A stretch of 64,000 nucleotides of DNA from JANQPX01 sp039197065 (GTDB lineage Bacteria > Pseudomonadota > Alphaproteobacteria > Geminicoccales > Geminicoccaceae). Below are positions 18,823-26,842 of this stretch, piece after piece (the first letter of the stretch is position 1; every line of letters begins with the position of its first letter). The position numbers were made by a program, and so were the translations under genes. The notes under the pieces were generated by a model. The model searched no databases and was not told where the DNA came from. It saw only the letters and a program-made list of their open reading frames with translations. The stretch spans positions 1 through 64,000 of the forward strand of contig JBCCUL010000025.1 of the NCBI GenBank assembly GCA_039197065.1, given 5' to 3'.

Positions 18823-20306
18823 CCCCATTCCGTCTATCCCGAACGCTCGCCACAGCGGCCATCGCGGCTTCGATGCTGGCGCCCGCCCTCGCCTATGCCG
18901 AGGAGGTGGTTATCGGTCAGACCTTTCTCGCATCCGGCCTCGATCCTGCAGAGGGATCGAACGGCTGGGCGCTGGTGAGCCATGGCATCGCCGAGCAATT
19001 GTTCCACGTCTCGCGCGAAGGCGAGGTGGTGCCGAACCTTGCCTCAATGGCGACGCGTAATGACGACGGCAGCTGGACGGTCGAGCTTGCGCCGGACCGC
19101 TTCTTCTCTGACGGCGAACCCGTAACCGCCGAGGTTGTGGCCGCCGCTTTGAACCGCACAGGCGAAGCCAATCCCTCGGCGCGCGCCACCGCCGGGCGGC
19201 TCACCTTCACCACCATCGATGAGGTCACGCTCCGTGTCGATACCGAGGAGCCGACGAGGATCCTCCCTTCGATCCTCGCGGAATGGGCCTTTCCGATTTA
19301 CCGAATGGACGGTGATCAGCCGATTTTCACCGGGCCGTTTGCGGTCGAGAGCTTCGAGCCCGGCGGATCGATCGAGATGACGCCCAACGCCCATTACGAC
19401 AATGCCGAGGCGCGGCCGGACATTACGCTTCGCCGGATCGCGGACGGCCAGTCGATGGCGCTCGCTTTTGCCTCGGGCGAGCTGGACATGGCGTTCAACC
19501 TGCCGGTCGAGACGCTCGACATGCTCGAGGCGACCGAGGGTGAGACCGTCTCTTTCCCCGTGGCTTATCAATATATGATGTGGATGAACACGGGCTCGCC
19601 GGCCTTGTCCGACCCTGACGTGCGCCTTGCCATCGACATGGCGGTCAATCGCGCGGATCTGGTGACGGCGGTGGAGGCGGGCGTGCCGGCGACGGGGGCT
19701 TTTGCAGAGAGCTATCCCTTCGCCGCCAGGGGCGAGCTGGCTTATGATCCCGACGCGGCTGCCGCCCTTCTGGACGAGGCCGGATGGGCTCTCGGCGAAG
19801 ATGGGATGCGCATGCGCGACGGCGAGCGGTTGGAGCTGGTGCTCTACGCCTATCCGCAGCGCCCCGATCTCGTCACCTTTCAGCCGGTGATCCGTGCAGC
19901 CCTGGCCGAACTCGGCATCGCCGTGACCACGCAGGTGACCGAGTCGCCGAGCGACCACGCTGCGAGCGGTGAATTCGATCTGTTTCTCTGGGCGCAGCAC
20001 ACGGCGCCGGCGGGCGATCCGGGCCTGTTCCTGTCCCTGTTCTTCGAGACGGATGCATCCCGCAACTATACCGGCTGGTCGAACGCCGACTATGACGCGC
20101 TGATCGCCGAGCTGCGCGCCGAAGGCAATCCAGCAACGCGCATCGAGCTGGCGCTCAGGGCGCAGGCGATGATCGCCGCAGAAGCGCCGGTCTCGTTCCT
20201 GGTGACGCCGGAATGGCATGTCGGCCTCTCGCCGGCGCTGGCTGGCTATGAGCCCTGGGGCGCGGACTATTATGTGATCCGCCCGGACCTGGTCGCCGCC
20301 CGGTGA
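18819..20306 (+). CDS. ABC transporter solute-binding protein (SBP family 5, nickel/peptide type)
   Basis: 495 residues with a clean Sec signal peptide ending APALAYA near residue 27. The mature part follows the family 5 pattern: GLDPAEGSNGWALVSHGIAE near the start, LAPDRFFSDGEPVTAEVV, then PFAVESFEPGG and the pseudo-repeat DPDAAAALLDEAGW. Family 5 proteins bind peptides, nickel or other metal complexes in the periplasm. With a B12 riboswitch upstream, a cobalt chelate or corrinoid precursor is the most likely ligand. It is coupled to the permease gene by a GTGA overlap. Confidence 0.9.
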   Translation: MTPFRLSRTLATAAIAASMLAPALAYAEEVVIGQTFLASGLDPAEGSNGWALVSHGIAEQLFHVSREGEVVPNLASMATRNDDGSWTVELAPDRFFSDGEPVTAEVVAAALNRTGEANPSARATAGRLTFTTIDEVTLRVDTEEPTRILPSILAEWAFPIYRMDGDQPIFTGPFAVESFEPGGSIEMTPNAHYDNAEARPDITLRRIADGQSMALAFASGELDMAFNLPVETLDMLEATEGETVSFPVAYQYMMWMNTGSPALSDPDVRLAIDMAVNRADLVTAVEAGVPATGAFAESYPFAARGELAYDPDAAAALLDEAGWALGEDGMRMRDGERLELVLYAYPQRPDLVTFQPVIRAALAELGIAVTTQVTESPSDHAASGEFDLFLWAQHTAPAGDPGLFLSLFFETDASRNYTGWSNADYDALIAELRAEGNPATRIELALRAQAMIAAEAPVSFLVTPEWHVGLSPALAGYEPWGADYYVIRPDLVAAR

Positions 20307-21229
20307 CCGCTGCGGCAGCGGCGGGGCTGCTGGGACGGCTTAGCCTGTCCTGGCTGGCGGTCGTCGCTGCCGCATTCGTCCTGCTCAGGCTTATGCCGGG
20401 CGATCCGGTCGAGCTGTTTCTGGCAGAACTCAATGTCAGCTCAGGTCCCGAGACCGTCGCCGCCTATCGCACCCAATGGGGTCTGGACGGCTCGCTTGGC
20501 GGACAGTTTCTCAACTGGCTGGGCGGGTTCGTCACCCTCGATTGGGGCTCATCCTTCCAGACCGGCCAGCCCGTCGCCGCCGATTTCGCAAGACGCCTCC
20601 CTTACTCCGCGGCGATCGGCTTCGGCGGCATGGCGATCGCCGTTCTTGGCGGCTTCGCGCTCGGTTTTCTGGCCGCACACCGCCAGAACGGATGGGCCGA
20701 TGCGCTATCCCGGGGGCTCGCCGTGGCCGGACAGGCGCTGCCCGCCTTCGCCGTGGGCCTCATCCTGATTTGGGTCTTCGGCGTGCAGCTGCGATGGATC
20801 AACCCCTTCGGCGGCGGCCCCATCGAGCAGCTGCTGCTTCCGATCGCGCTGGTCGCCATGTTCTCGATCGGCTCGCTATCGAGGCTTGCGCGCGCCGGCT
20901 TCGTCGAGGTCAAGCAGAGTGCTTATTACCAGACGGCGCTCGCCAAGGGCCGGTCCCACGCTGGAGCGCTCTGGCATCACGGACGTACGGCGAGCATGCT
21001 GACCATGATCGCAGGCCTCGCACCTGAGATGGCCTGGCTCGTCGGCGGCACAGCGGTCACCGAGATCGTGTTTGGCGTACCCGGGCTCTCGGAACGAGTC
21101 GTGCAGGCCGTCAACCATCGGGACTACGCCGTCCTGCAACCCTACATCGCCCTGGTCGCTCTTTGGATCGCCCTCGTTCTGCAAGGGGCCGCCCTTCTGC
21201 GACGCGTCCTCGATCCGCGACTTCCATGA
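20303..21229 (+). CDS. ABC transporter permease 1 (DppB/NikB type)
   Basis: 308 residues starting at a GTG that overlaps the previous stop. LSLSWLAVVAAAFVLLRLMPGDPV is the usual first helix and PGDP motif of DppB/NikB permeases, and there are five or six hydrophobic segments. The cytoplasmic loop that contacts the ATPase is visible near FGVPGLSERVVQAVNHRDY. It forms a heterodimer with the next gene product in the inner membrane. Confidence 0.9.
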   Translation: MTAAAAAGLLGRLSLSWLAVVAAAFVLLRLMPGDPVELFLAELNVSSGPETVAAYRTQWGLDGSLGGQFLNWLGGFVTLDWGSSFQTGQPVAADFARRLPYSAAIGFGGMAIAVLGGFALGFLAAHRQNGWADALSRGLAVAGQALPAFAVGLILIWVFGVQLRWINPFGGGPIEQLLLPIALVAMFSIGSLSRLARAGFVEVKQSAYYQTALAKGRSHAGALWHHGRTASMLTMIAGLAPEMAWLVGGTAVTEIVFGVPGLSERVVQAVNHRDYAVLQPYIALVALWIALVLQGAALLRRVLDPRLP

Positions 21230-21999
21230 TCCGGCCAGCCCTGATCCTCTTAGGCATCATGCTCGTTGGGCTCGCGGTGCTGTGGTCGCTCATATCAGGC
21301 ATGGATCCCCACGCGGTCGATCTGTCCAACCGGCTCGCCGCCCCGTCCGTCGCGCATCCGCTGGGCACGGATCATCTGGGCCGCGACCTCGCTACGCGGC
21401 TGGTCTGGGGCGCCCTTCCCTCGCTGACGGCGATCTCCATCGTGTTGGCAGGCGGGCTTGGACTTGGCATGGTCGCGGGCGGCCTTGTCGCCTTTGGCCC
21501 GCTTCCGATTCGTGACACGACCCGTTGGCTCGCCGAGACGGCGTTGGCCGTGCCGACCCTGGTCACGGCGCTGGTTCTCTCAGCGATCTTCGGCGCCGGC
21601 GCGGTCACCGTAGCGGCAGCGCTTCTCGTGACGAGCTGGGCGCCCTATGCGCTGACCATCGCCGCCCTCTTCGACCGCATCCGCGGCGAACCCTATTGGC
21701 AGGCGAGCCTTGCGCTGGGCGCTCCCCTATACGGGGCGGTAAGGCGTCACATGCTGCCCAATGCCTGGCCTGCACTCGGCGCGCTCGCCGGCGCCGATGC
21801 GGGACGCGCGGTGATCGTGGTCGCATCGCTCGGCTTCATCGGTCTGTCGGCGGATACGGGACGGCCGGAATGGGGCGCCATGATCCACGAATATCGCCTG
21901 TTCCTATTCACCGAGTCGCGCCTCGTCATGGCCCCGATCCTCGCCTGCGCGCTCGTGTCCTCGCTCCTTCACTTCGCCCTGGATCGACGCCGGTCATGA
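21226..21999 (+). CDS. ABC transporter permease 2 (DppC/NikC type)
   Basis: 257 residues from the ATG at 21226, which overlaps the stop of permease 1. HPLGTDHLGRDLATRLVWGA is the DppC/NikC signature. ASLGFIGLSAD with GRPEWGAMI forms the ATPase-coupling region near the C-terminus. The gene ends 10 bp before the end of a convergent gene, so no ATPase subunit gene follows in this operon. The transporter must borrow an ATPase encoded elsewhere. Confidence 0.9.
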   Translation: MIRPALILLGIMLVGLAVLWSLISGMDPHAVDLSNRLAAPSVAHPLGTDHLGRDLATRLVWGALPSLTAISIVLAGGLGLGMVAGGLVAFGPLPIRDTTRWLAETALAVPTLVTALVLSAIFGAGAVTVAAALLVTSWAPYALTIAALFDRIRGEPYWQASLALGAPLYGAVRRHMLPNAWPALGALAGADAGRAVIVVASLGFIGLSADTGRPEWGAMIHEYRLFLFTESRLVMAPILACALVSSLLHFALDRRRS

Positions 22000-22008
22000 C
22001 CCTCTGAA

Positions 22009-23148
22009 CTAGGCATGATCCTTCGCCAGCCAGGGTTCGAGCAGCTGGCGTGCGAGATCCCTGCCCTTGTCGGTGAGCAGCAGCTGGCCGCCTTCCTGAC
22101 GCACGAGATCGGCAGCGAGGCTTCGGCGGACAACATCATCCGCTTTTTGCAGGGTCCAGTTGAGATGGGTCTGAAGGGCGACCCTAGCCGACTCGTCCTG
22201 GCATTCCGGCTGGCCTTCATGGTGGTAGAGATGGACCGCCAGCGCCCGGCTTTCATTGACGTAGCGCTCGGACCAGCGGTGCATCAGGCCGGCGATCACC
22301 CCGTAACGCGGGCCGAACAGGAAGGCCATGATCAGAAAACCGCCCGTGGTCACCGCCATCATGCCGCCGATCGAGACGTCGAGGGCGACCGCCGCGCAGT
22401 AGCCGATGACGCTTGAGGCGGTCGCGATCGCGATGCCCAATACGAGCATCAGACCGAGGCGGTCGGTCAGGAGATAGGCGGCAGACGGCGGCACGATCAC
22501 GAAGGCGATGAACAACACGGCGCCGACCGCCTCGAACGCGGCGACCGCGGTGGTGCTGGTCAGCATAAGGAGGGCGTAGAACACGGCCGTGGGCGCAAAG
22601 CCCAGCGCGCGGGCGAGACCGGGATCGAAGGTGGTGAGCTTCAGTTCCTTGAAGAACAGGAGCACGAAGGCGGCGTTGACCAAGGTCACCACGCTCATCC
22701 AGACAAGCGCCTCTGGGATCTCATAGCCGAAGACGGTCATGGTCTTCAGCCAGATGAAGCCGATCTCGCCGAGCAGCACGGTGTGGACGTCCACATGGAT
22801 GCCCCGGGCGTAGATGTTGAGCAGCAGCACGCCAATGGAAAAGAGGGCTGGAAACACCAGGCCGATCGCCGCGTCGTCTTTGACCCGGCGCGTGCTCGCC
22901 AGGAGTTCGGTCAAAAAGACCGTGATCAGACCGGTGAGCGCCGCACCGATGAGCTGGACCGGACCGCTTTGCTGATGGGTCAGAAGCCAGACGATGACGA
23001 TGCCGAAGACGATCGAATGGCTGATCGCATCGGAGAGCATACTGTTCTTGCGGAGCACCAGAAAGACGCCGACCAGGGTCGCCGCACTGCCGACCAGCGC
23101 GCCCGTCGCCATGATCATCAGAGGTGTGTTGTCGAAGAGCGCCTGCAG
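22009..23148 (-). CDS. Metal ABC permease 2 (Mn/Zn/Fe type) with C-terminal winged helix
   Basis: About 379 residues. Residues 1-285 are an ABC-3 family permease (MATGALVGSAATLVGVFLVL, LSDAISHSIVFGIV, FIAFVIVPPSAAYLLTDRL). The last 70 or so residues (HLNWTLQKADDVVRRSLAA, then GGQLLLTDKGRDLARQLL) look like a winged-helix DNA-binding domain of DtxR/MntR type. I place the start at a CTG at 23148, seven bases after AAGGAGG, which sits within the end of the preceding gene; the next ATG, at 23118, would cut into the first helix. It pairs with the other permease in the inner membrane. Confidence 0.85.
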   Translation of the reverse strand: MQALFDNTPLMIMATGALVGSAATLVGVFLVLRKNSMLSDAISHSIVFGIVIVWLLTHQQSGPVQLIGAALTGLITVFLTELLASTRRVKDDAAIGLVFPALFSIGVLLLNIYARGIHVDVHTVLLGEIGFIWLKTMTVFGYEIPEALVWMSVVTLVNAAFVLLFFKELKLTTFDPGLARALGFAPTAVFYALLMLTSTTAVAAFEAVGAVLFIAFVIVPPSAAYLLTDRLGLMLVLGIAIATASSVIGYCAAVALDVSIGGMMAVTTGGFLIMAFLFGPRYGVIAGLMHRWSERYVNESRALAVHLYHHEGQPECQDESARVALQTHLNWTLQKADDVVRRSLAADLVRQEGGQLLLTDKGRDLARQLLEPWLAKDHA

Positions 23149-23150
23149 GA

Positions 23151-24281
23151 TCAGGCCTCCTTCATGCCGAGACGATCGAGCACCCGCCTCGCCTCCTCGA
23201 TGCCGGCCTCGGTCAGCTCCCAATGCCGGCCTTCGTTCGGCATATGGCTCACCTCGGTCACCAGGCCGCGACGCTCCAGACGCCTTAGCGTGCGGCGGGT
23301 ACGGAGGCCGTGATAGGCGTCGATCATGCCAAGCTCGGCCGGGTATTCCGGATCGCGGTGGCGGGATGCGAGGTTGTAGAGGGTGGCGAGCAGCTGGTTG
23401 CCGCTGAGCTCGCGCCGGTCGCGAAAACGCTTCAGCTCCTCCCAGAGCACGCCGCGCTCGGGTGCGATCAGAATCGACAGGATGACCAGCGCGGTGATCG
23501 CCAGCACGATCAACGGTCCGGTCGAAAGACCGCGGCCAGCCACGCTGATCATCGCGCCCGAAAAACCCGCCAGCATGCCGAAGACGGCGGCGAGCAGCAC
23601 CATATGCTCCAGGCTCTTCACCCACTGACGCGCCGCGACTGCAGGCGCGATCACCATCGCAGCCATCAGTACCACGCCGACCATCTGCAGGCCGACGACG
23701 ACGGCGAAGGCGATGATGAGGGTGAGCGTCGTTTCCAGCACCGCGACGGGCAAGCCGAGCGTCCGCGCAAAATCGGGATCGAAGCTGACGAGCTTAAACT
23801 CCTTCCAGAGCAGCGCCACCAGACCGAGGGAAATGAGGGTGATGCCGCCCATCACCCAGAGATCCGAGCGCAGGATGGCCGCAGCCTGGCCGAAGAGAAA
23901 GCTCTCCAGCCCACCCTGACTGGCATTGGCCGTGCCCTGGATATAGGTGAGCAGCACGACGCCGAGCGCAAAGAACACGCTGAGCGCGATGCCGAGCCCG
24001 GCGTCGGTCTTGAGGCGGCTATAGCGGGTGAGTGTGAGCATCAGGAGGGCGGCGAGGATGGCGGTGACGAGAGCGCCACCGAGGATGGCCGAAAGCTCGC
24101 GCCCGCCCGCGATCAGAAAACCGAGACAGACGCCGGGAAGGGCGGCATGGGCGAGCGTGTCCCCGAGCAGACTTTGCTGGCGAAGGACGGCGAAACTGCC
24201 GAGCACACCGCTGATCATGCCGAGGATCACAGCGCCGAGGGCCACGTTCTGGATGGTGTAGTCGGTTAGAAGCGTGAGCAT
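23151..24281 (-). CDS. Metal ABC permease 1 (Mn/Zn/Fe type) with C-terminal winged helix
   Basis: 376 residues. Residues 1-285 form an ABC-3 permease (GAVILGMISGVLGSFAVLR, LLGDTLAHAALPGVCLGFL, VVLMAAMVIAPAVAARQWV). The C-terminal 80 residues (LYNLASRHRDPEYPAELGM, then RTLRRLERRGLVTEVSHM and HWELTEAGIEEARRVL) are a winged-helix domain. Permease plus DtxR-like winged-helix fusions are known, for instance chlamydial YtgCR. The ATPase gene ends 18 bp upstream. Confidence 0.88.
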   Translation of the reverse strand: MLTLLTDYTIQNVALGAVILGMISGVLGSFAVLRQQSLLGDTLAHAALPGVCLGFLIAGGRELSAILGGALVTAILAALLMLTLTRYSRLKTDAGLGIALSVFFALGVVLLTYIQGTANASQGGLESFLFGQAAAILRSDLWVMGGITLISLGLVALLWKEFKLVSFDPDFARTLGLPVAVLETTLTLIIAFAVVVGLQMVGVVLMAAMVIAPAVAARQWVKSLEHMVLLAAVFGMLAGFSGAMISVAGRGLSTGPLIVLAITALVILSILIAPERGVLWEELKRFRDRRELSGNQLLATLYNLASRHRDPEYPAELGMIDAYHGLRTRRTLRRLERRGLVTEVSHMPNEGRHWELTEAGIEEARRVLDRLGMKEA

Positions 24282-24299
24282 CAGCCGGGCCGCGCCGGC

Positions 24300-25172
24300 T
24301 CAGAGAGGAGAAGGCGCATCTGGCGCAATCGGCGCCTCGGTACCGCGCTCGCCCTCAAGCGGACCGCGTTCGAGAAGCTTGATTTGGCCGCCATAGGCCT
24401 TGTGCAGATTGTCCATCGTGTAGACTTCGCTGACGGGTCCCTGGGCGAGCACGCGCACGTTCAGGATGATCAGCCAGTCGAAATAGCTGCGTACGGTCTG
24501 GAGATCATGGTGGACGACGATGATGGTCTTGCCGGCGGCGCGCAGTCTCTGCAGGAGATCGACGATCGTGCGTTCGGTGGTGGCGTCGACCCCCGCCATG
24601 GGCTCGTCGAGGAAATAGACGTCCGCTTCCTGCACCAGGGCGCGCGCCAGAAAAACGCGCTGCTGCTGACCGCCGGAGAGCTGGCTGATCTGGCGGTCGG
24701 CGAGGTCGGCCATGTTCACTTCGTCGAGCGCCGCCATCGCCTTTTCGCGCTCACGCCGGCCTGGCCAGCGGACCCAGCCGAGGCGGCCATAGAGCCCCAT
24801 CATAACGACGTCGAGCGCGGTCGTCGGAAAATCCCAGTCGACCGAGGAGCGCTGCGGCACGTAGCCGACCCGGCGGCGCTGCCGGCGATAGGGCGCGCCA
24901 TGGACGGTGACGTGGCCTGCGGTCGGCTTGACCAGTTCGAGAATGGCCTTGATCAGCGTGCTCTTGCCGGCGCCGTTGGGGCCGACGATCGCCGCCATCA
25001 CACCAGGCGGAATGTTCACGTCGATATCCCAGAGCACCGGCCGGCCGTGATAGCTGACCGTCAGGTCTTCGACGTGAACGGCGAGCGATGGCTCATGCAG
25101 CGCCGCACCGGGAACCAGACCGGATGAGTTGGCCTTCGTCGACAGGTTGGATCCGGTGGCGGGCGCGTCCAT
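24300..25172 (-). CDS. Metal ABC transporter ATPase
   Basis: 290 residues from the ATG at 25172; frames further upstream overlap the solute-binding-protein gene and are not real. Walker A GPNGAGKST is at residues 64-72, followed by VGYVPQRSSVDWDFP (the Q-loop), LSGGQQQR and Walker B VYFLDEP with the H-loop in IIVVHHDL. The N-terminal 30 residues and the C-terminal 20 are disordered extensions. The sequence is typical of the Mn/Zn/Fe importer family (MntB/ZnuC/TroB). The gene begins 7 bp after the binding-protein gene. Confidence 0.92.
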   Translation of the reverse strand: MDAPATGSNLSTKANSSGLVPGAALHEPSLAVHVEDLTVSYHGRPVLWDIDVNIPPGVMAAIVGPNGAGKSTLIKAILELVKPTAGHVTVHGAPYRRQRRRVGYVPQRSSVDWDFPTTALDVVMMGLYGRLGWVRWPGRREREKAMAALDEVNMADLADRQISQLSGGQQQRVFLARALVQEADVYFLDEPMAGVDATTERTIVDLLQRLRAAGKTIIVVHHDLQTVRSYFDWLIILNVRVLAQGPVSEVYTMDNLHKAYGGQIKLLERGPLEGERGTEAPIAPDAPSPL

Positions 25173-25179
25173 CTCAGCG

Positions 25180-26163
25180 TCAGTTCTGAGCGATTTCGAT
25201 GTTCCAGGTGGTCGCCCAGTCCAGAAGCGATGCGGGCAGCGGCGCCGGCTCGCCGCCGAGTGCTTCCACGATGGTGAGCGTGTTCTCCACCAGCATGCCG
25301 ATATAGGTGCCGCCGACCGTGCCGGGCTCGCCCATGGCATCCGAATAGAGCTCGCCGCCGATCTCGATGGCCTGACCGCGTTCGGCGGCAGCATCGATCA
25401 CCGCCTGAATGGTGCGCGGGTTGATGGTGCTCTCGATGAACACCGCCGGCACCGCGCGTTCGACCACGGTATTGACCATCTCGCGGATATCGGCGATGCC
25501 CGCCTCGGACTCGGTGCTGATCCCCTGAACGCCTGCGACCTCGATGCCATAGGCGCGGCCGAAATAGGCAAAAGCGTCGTGGGCCGTCACCAGAACGCGC
25601 TGTTCCTCCGGGATGCTGGCGACGCTTGCCTGGATCCAGCCATCAAGCGCGGTGAGCTGTTCGCTGTAAGCAGCAGCGCGGCTGGTCATATCGGCAGCGC
25701 AGTCGGGGGCAATCTCGGCGAAGGTCTCGGCGATCACAGGTGCTGTGTCGGACCAGAGACTGGCGTCCATCCAGAGATGCGGGTCGACGCCGTAGACGTC
25801 CTGGGTCGTGATCAGATCGCCGGGATCGATGGCCGCCGGCGCGACGGCAAGGGTCGGCTTTTTCTCGCCGAGCTTCTCCAGAACGTCGCCGAGCTGACCT
25901 TCGAGGGCATAGCCGGAATAGAGGATCGCGCCTGCCTGCTGCAGGCTCCTCACATCGCGGGCGCTCGCCTTGTAGAGATGAGGATCGACGCCAGGGCCCA
26001 TCATGGTCTCGATGGCCACGCAATCGCCCGCGACATTCGCCGCGACGTCGGCGATCATCCCGATCGTGGCGACAGCCTTCAGACCGCTATCGGCAGCGGC
26101 ATGACCGGTTGAAGCGATGGCTGAGGTCGCCAAGAGAACACCGGCGAAAACAGAACGGATCAT
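25180..26163 (-). CDS. Metal ABC transporter solute-binding protein, manganese-type
   Basis: 327 residues with a signal peptide ending near residue 23 (STGHAAA). The cluster A-I ligands are visible: His62 (DPHLYKAS), His129 (DPHLWMD), Glu244 in VFIESTINPR and Asp275 in LYSDAMGEPG. A Glu at the third position is the PsaA/MntC (Mn/Fe) set. No His-rich loop, the usual mark of zinc-specific ZnuA, is present. It is first in the ABC operon and divergent from mntR, which supports manganese as the metal. Confidence 0.9.
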   Translation of the reverse strand: MIRSVFAGVLLATSAIASTGHAAADSGLKAVATIGMIADVAANVAGDCVAIETMMGPGVDPHLYKASARDVRSLQQAGAILYSGYALEGQLGDVLEKLGEKKPTLAVAPAAIDPGDLITTQDVYGVDPHLWMDASLWSDTAPVIAETFAEIAPDCAADMTSRAAAYSEQLTALDGWIQASVASIPEEQRVLVTAHDAFAYFGRAYGIEVAGVQGISTESEAGIADIREMVNTVVERAVPAVFIESTINPRTIQAVIDAAAERGQAIEIGGELYSDAMGEPGTVGGTYIGMLVENTLTIVEALGGEPAPLPASLLDWATTWNIEIAQN

Positions 26164-26252
26164 CGTCGAAAGCTCCTGTTCGATGGCATGCCCGAAGGGC
26201 TTTGTTGCCCAGATGCTTTCTATCTTTGTTTCGCCATCGGATAAGTCAATAT

Positions 26253-26267
26253 GCTAATCTTATTAGC
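26253..26267. promoter_or_regulatory. Palindromic operator, likely MntR box
   Basis: GCTAAT, CTT, ATTAGC: a perfect 6-3-6 palindrome between the divergent binding-protein and mntR genes, with a second partial DtxR-like half-site pair (TTAGCC and CCTAAC) directly to its right. It sits about 90 bp from each start, where an Mn-loaded MntR would block the importer promoter. Confidence 0.7.
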
Positions 26268-26346
26268 CTTGCCTAACTTTGTTCATTCGTGCCATGATAC
26301 GACATGGTCACCATGACGAGGAGACGGACCCATCGCAGGAACAAGC

Positions 26347-26769
26347 ATGCGGTTGCGTGAGGCGAAACGCCAGGCGAGAAGCTTCGAGGAGGTGCGGCGC
26401 GCCCATCAGCAGGAGACCGCGGAAGACTATGTCGAGCTGATCGCCGATCTGATCGACGCCACCGGGGAGGCACGCGCCGTCGATCTGGCGGAGCGCACCG
26501 GCGTCACGCCGGCGACGGTCAACAGCACCTTGCAGCGCCTCGCTCGCGACGGGCTGATCCGCAAGGCGCGCTACCGCTCGGTTTTCCTTACCGACCAGGG
26601 CCGAATGCTCGCCGAGCAAGCACGCGAACGCCACCGCATCGTCCGCGATTTTCTCCTGGCGCTGGGCATCGAGCGCGAGATCGCTGAGATCGATGCCGAG
26701 GGCATCGAGCATCACGCCAGCGAGAAGACGCTGCAGGCCTTCAAGGCATTCTTAAAAGAACGATCCTGA
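26347..26769 (+). CDS. mntR: Manganese-responsive regulator MntR (DtxR family)
   Basis: 140 residues. The N-terminal winged helix is at about 28-90 (EDYVELIADLIDATGEARAV, VTPATVNSTLQRLARDGLI, VFLTDQGRMLAEQARERH) and the dimerisation/metal domain follows, with Glu and His residues in ERHRIVRDFLLALGI and EGIEHHASEKTL that match the MntR metal site. It lacks the SH3-like domain of DtxR/IdeR, as MntR does. It is divergent from the Mn-type ABC operon over a palindrome, so it should repress import when manganese is sufficient. Confidence 0.88.
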   Translation: MRLREAKRQARSFEEVRRAHQQETAEDYVELIADLIDATGEARAVDLAERTGVTPATVNSTLQRLARDGLIRKARYRSVFLTDQGRMLAEQARERHRIVRDFLLALGIEREIAEIDAEGIEHHASEKTLQAFKAFLKERS

Positions 26770-26824
26770 ACGAGTGCCGGCCACAGACCGCAGATCTTGG
26801 CTCTCGCAATCGAAAACCAATGAG

Positions 26825-26842
26825 GTGGTCACACCACTAGGC
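26825..26842. repeat. Copy 2 of the 18-bp motif at a gene end
   Basis: GTGGTCACACC, A, CTAGGC spans the stop codon of the gamma-glutamyltransferase gene. Its core GTGGT, CAC, ACCAC is a perfect palindrome, so it may act as a short terminator between the convergent mntR and ggt genes. It differs from the copy at 17264-17281 at one position. Confidence 0.45.
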
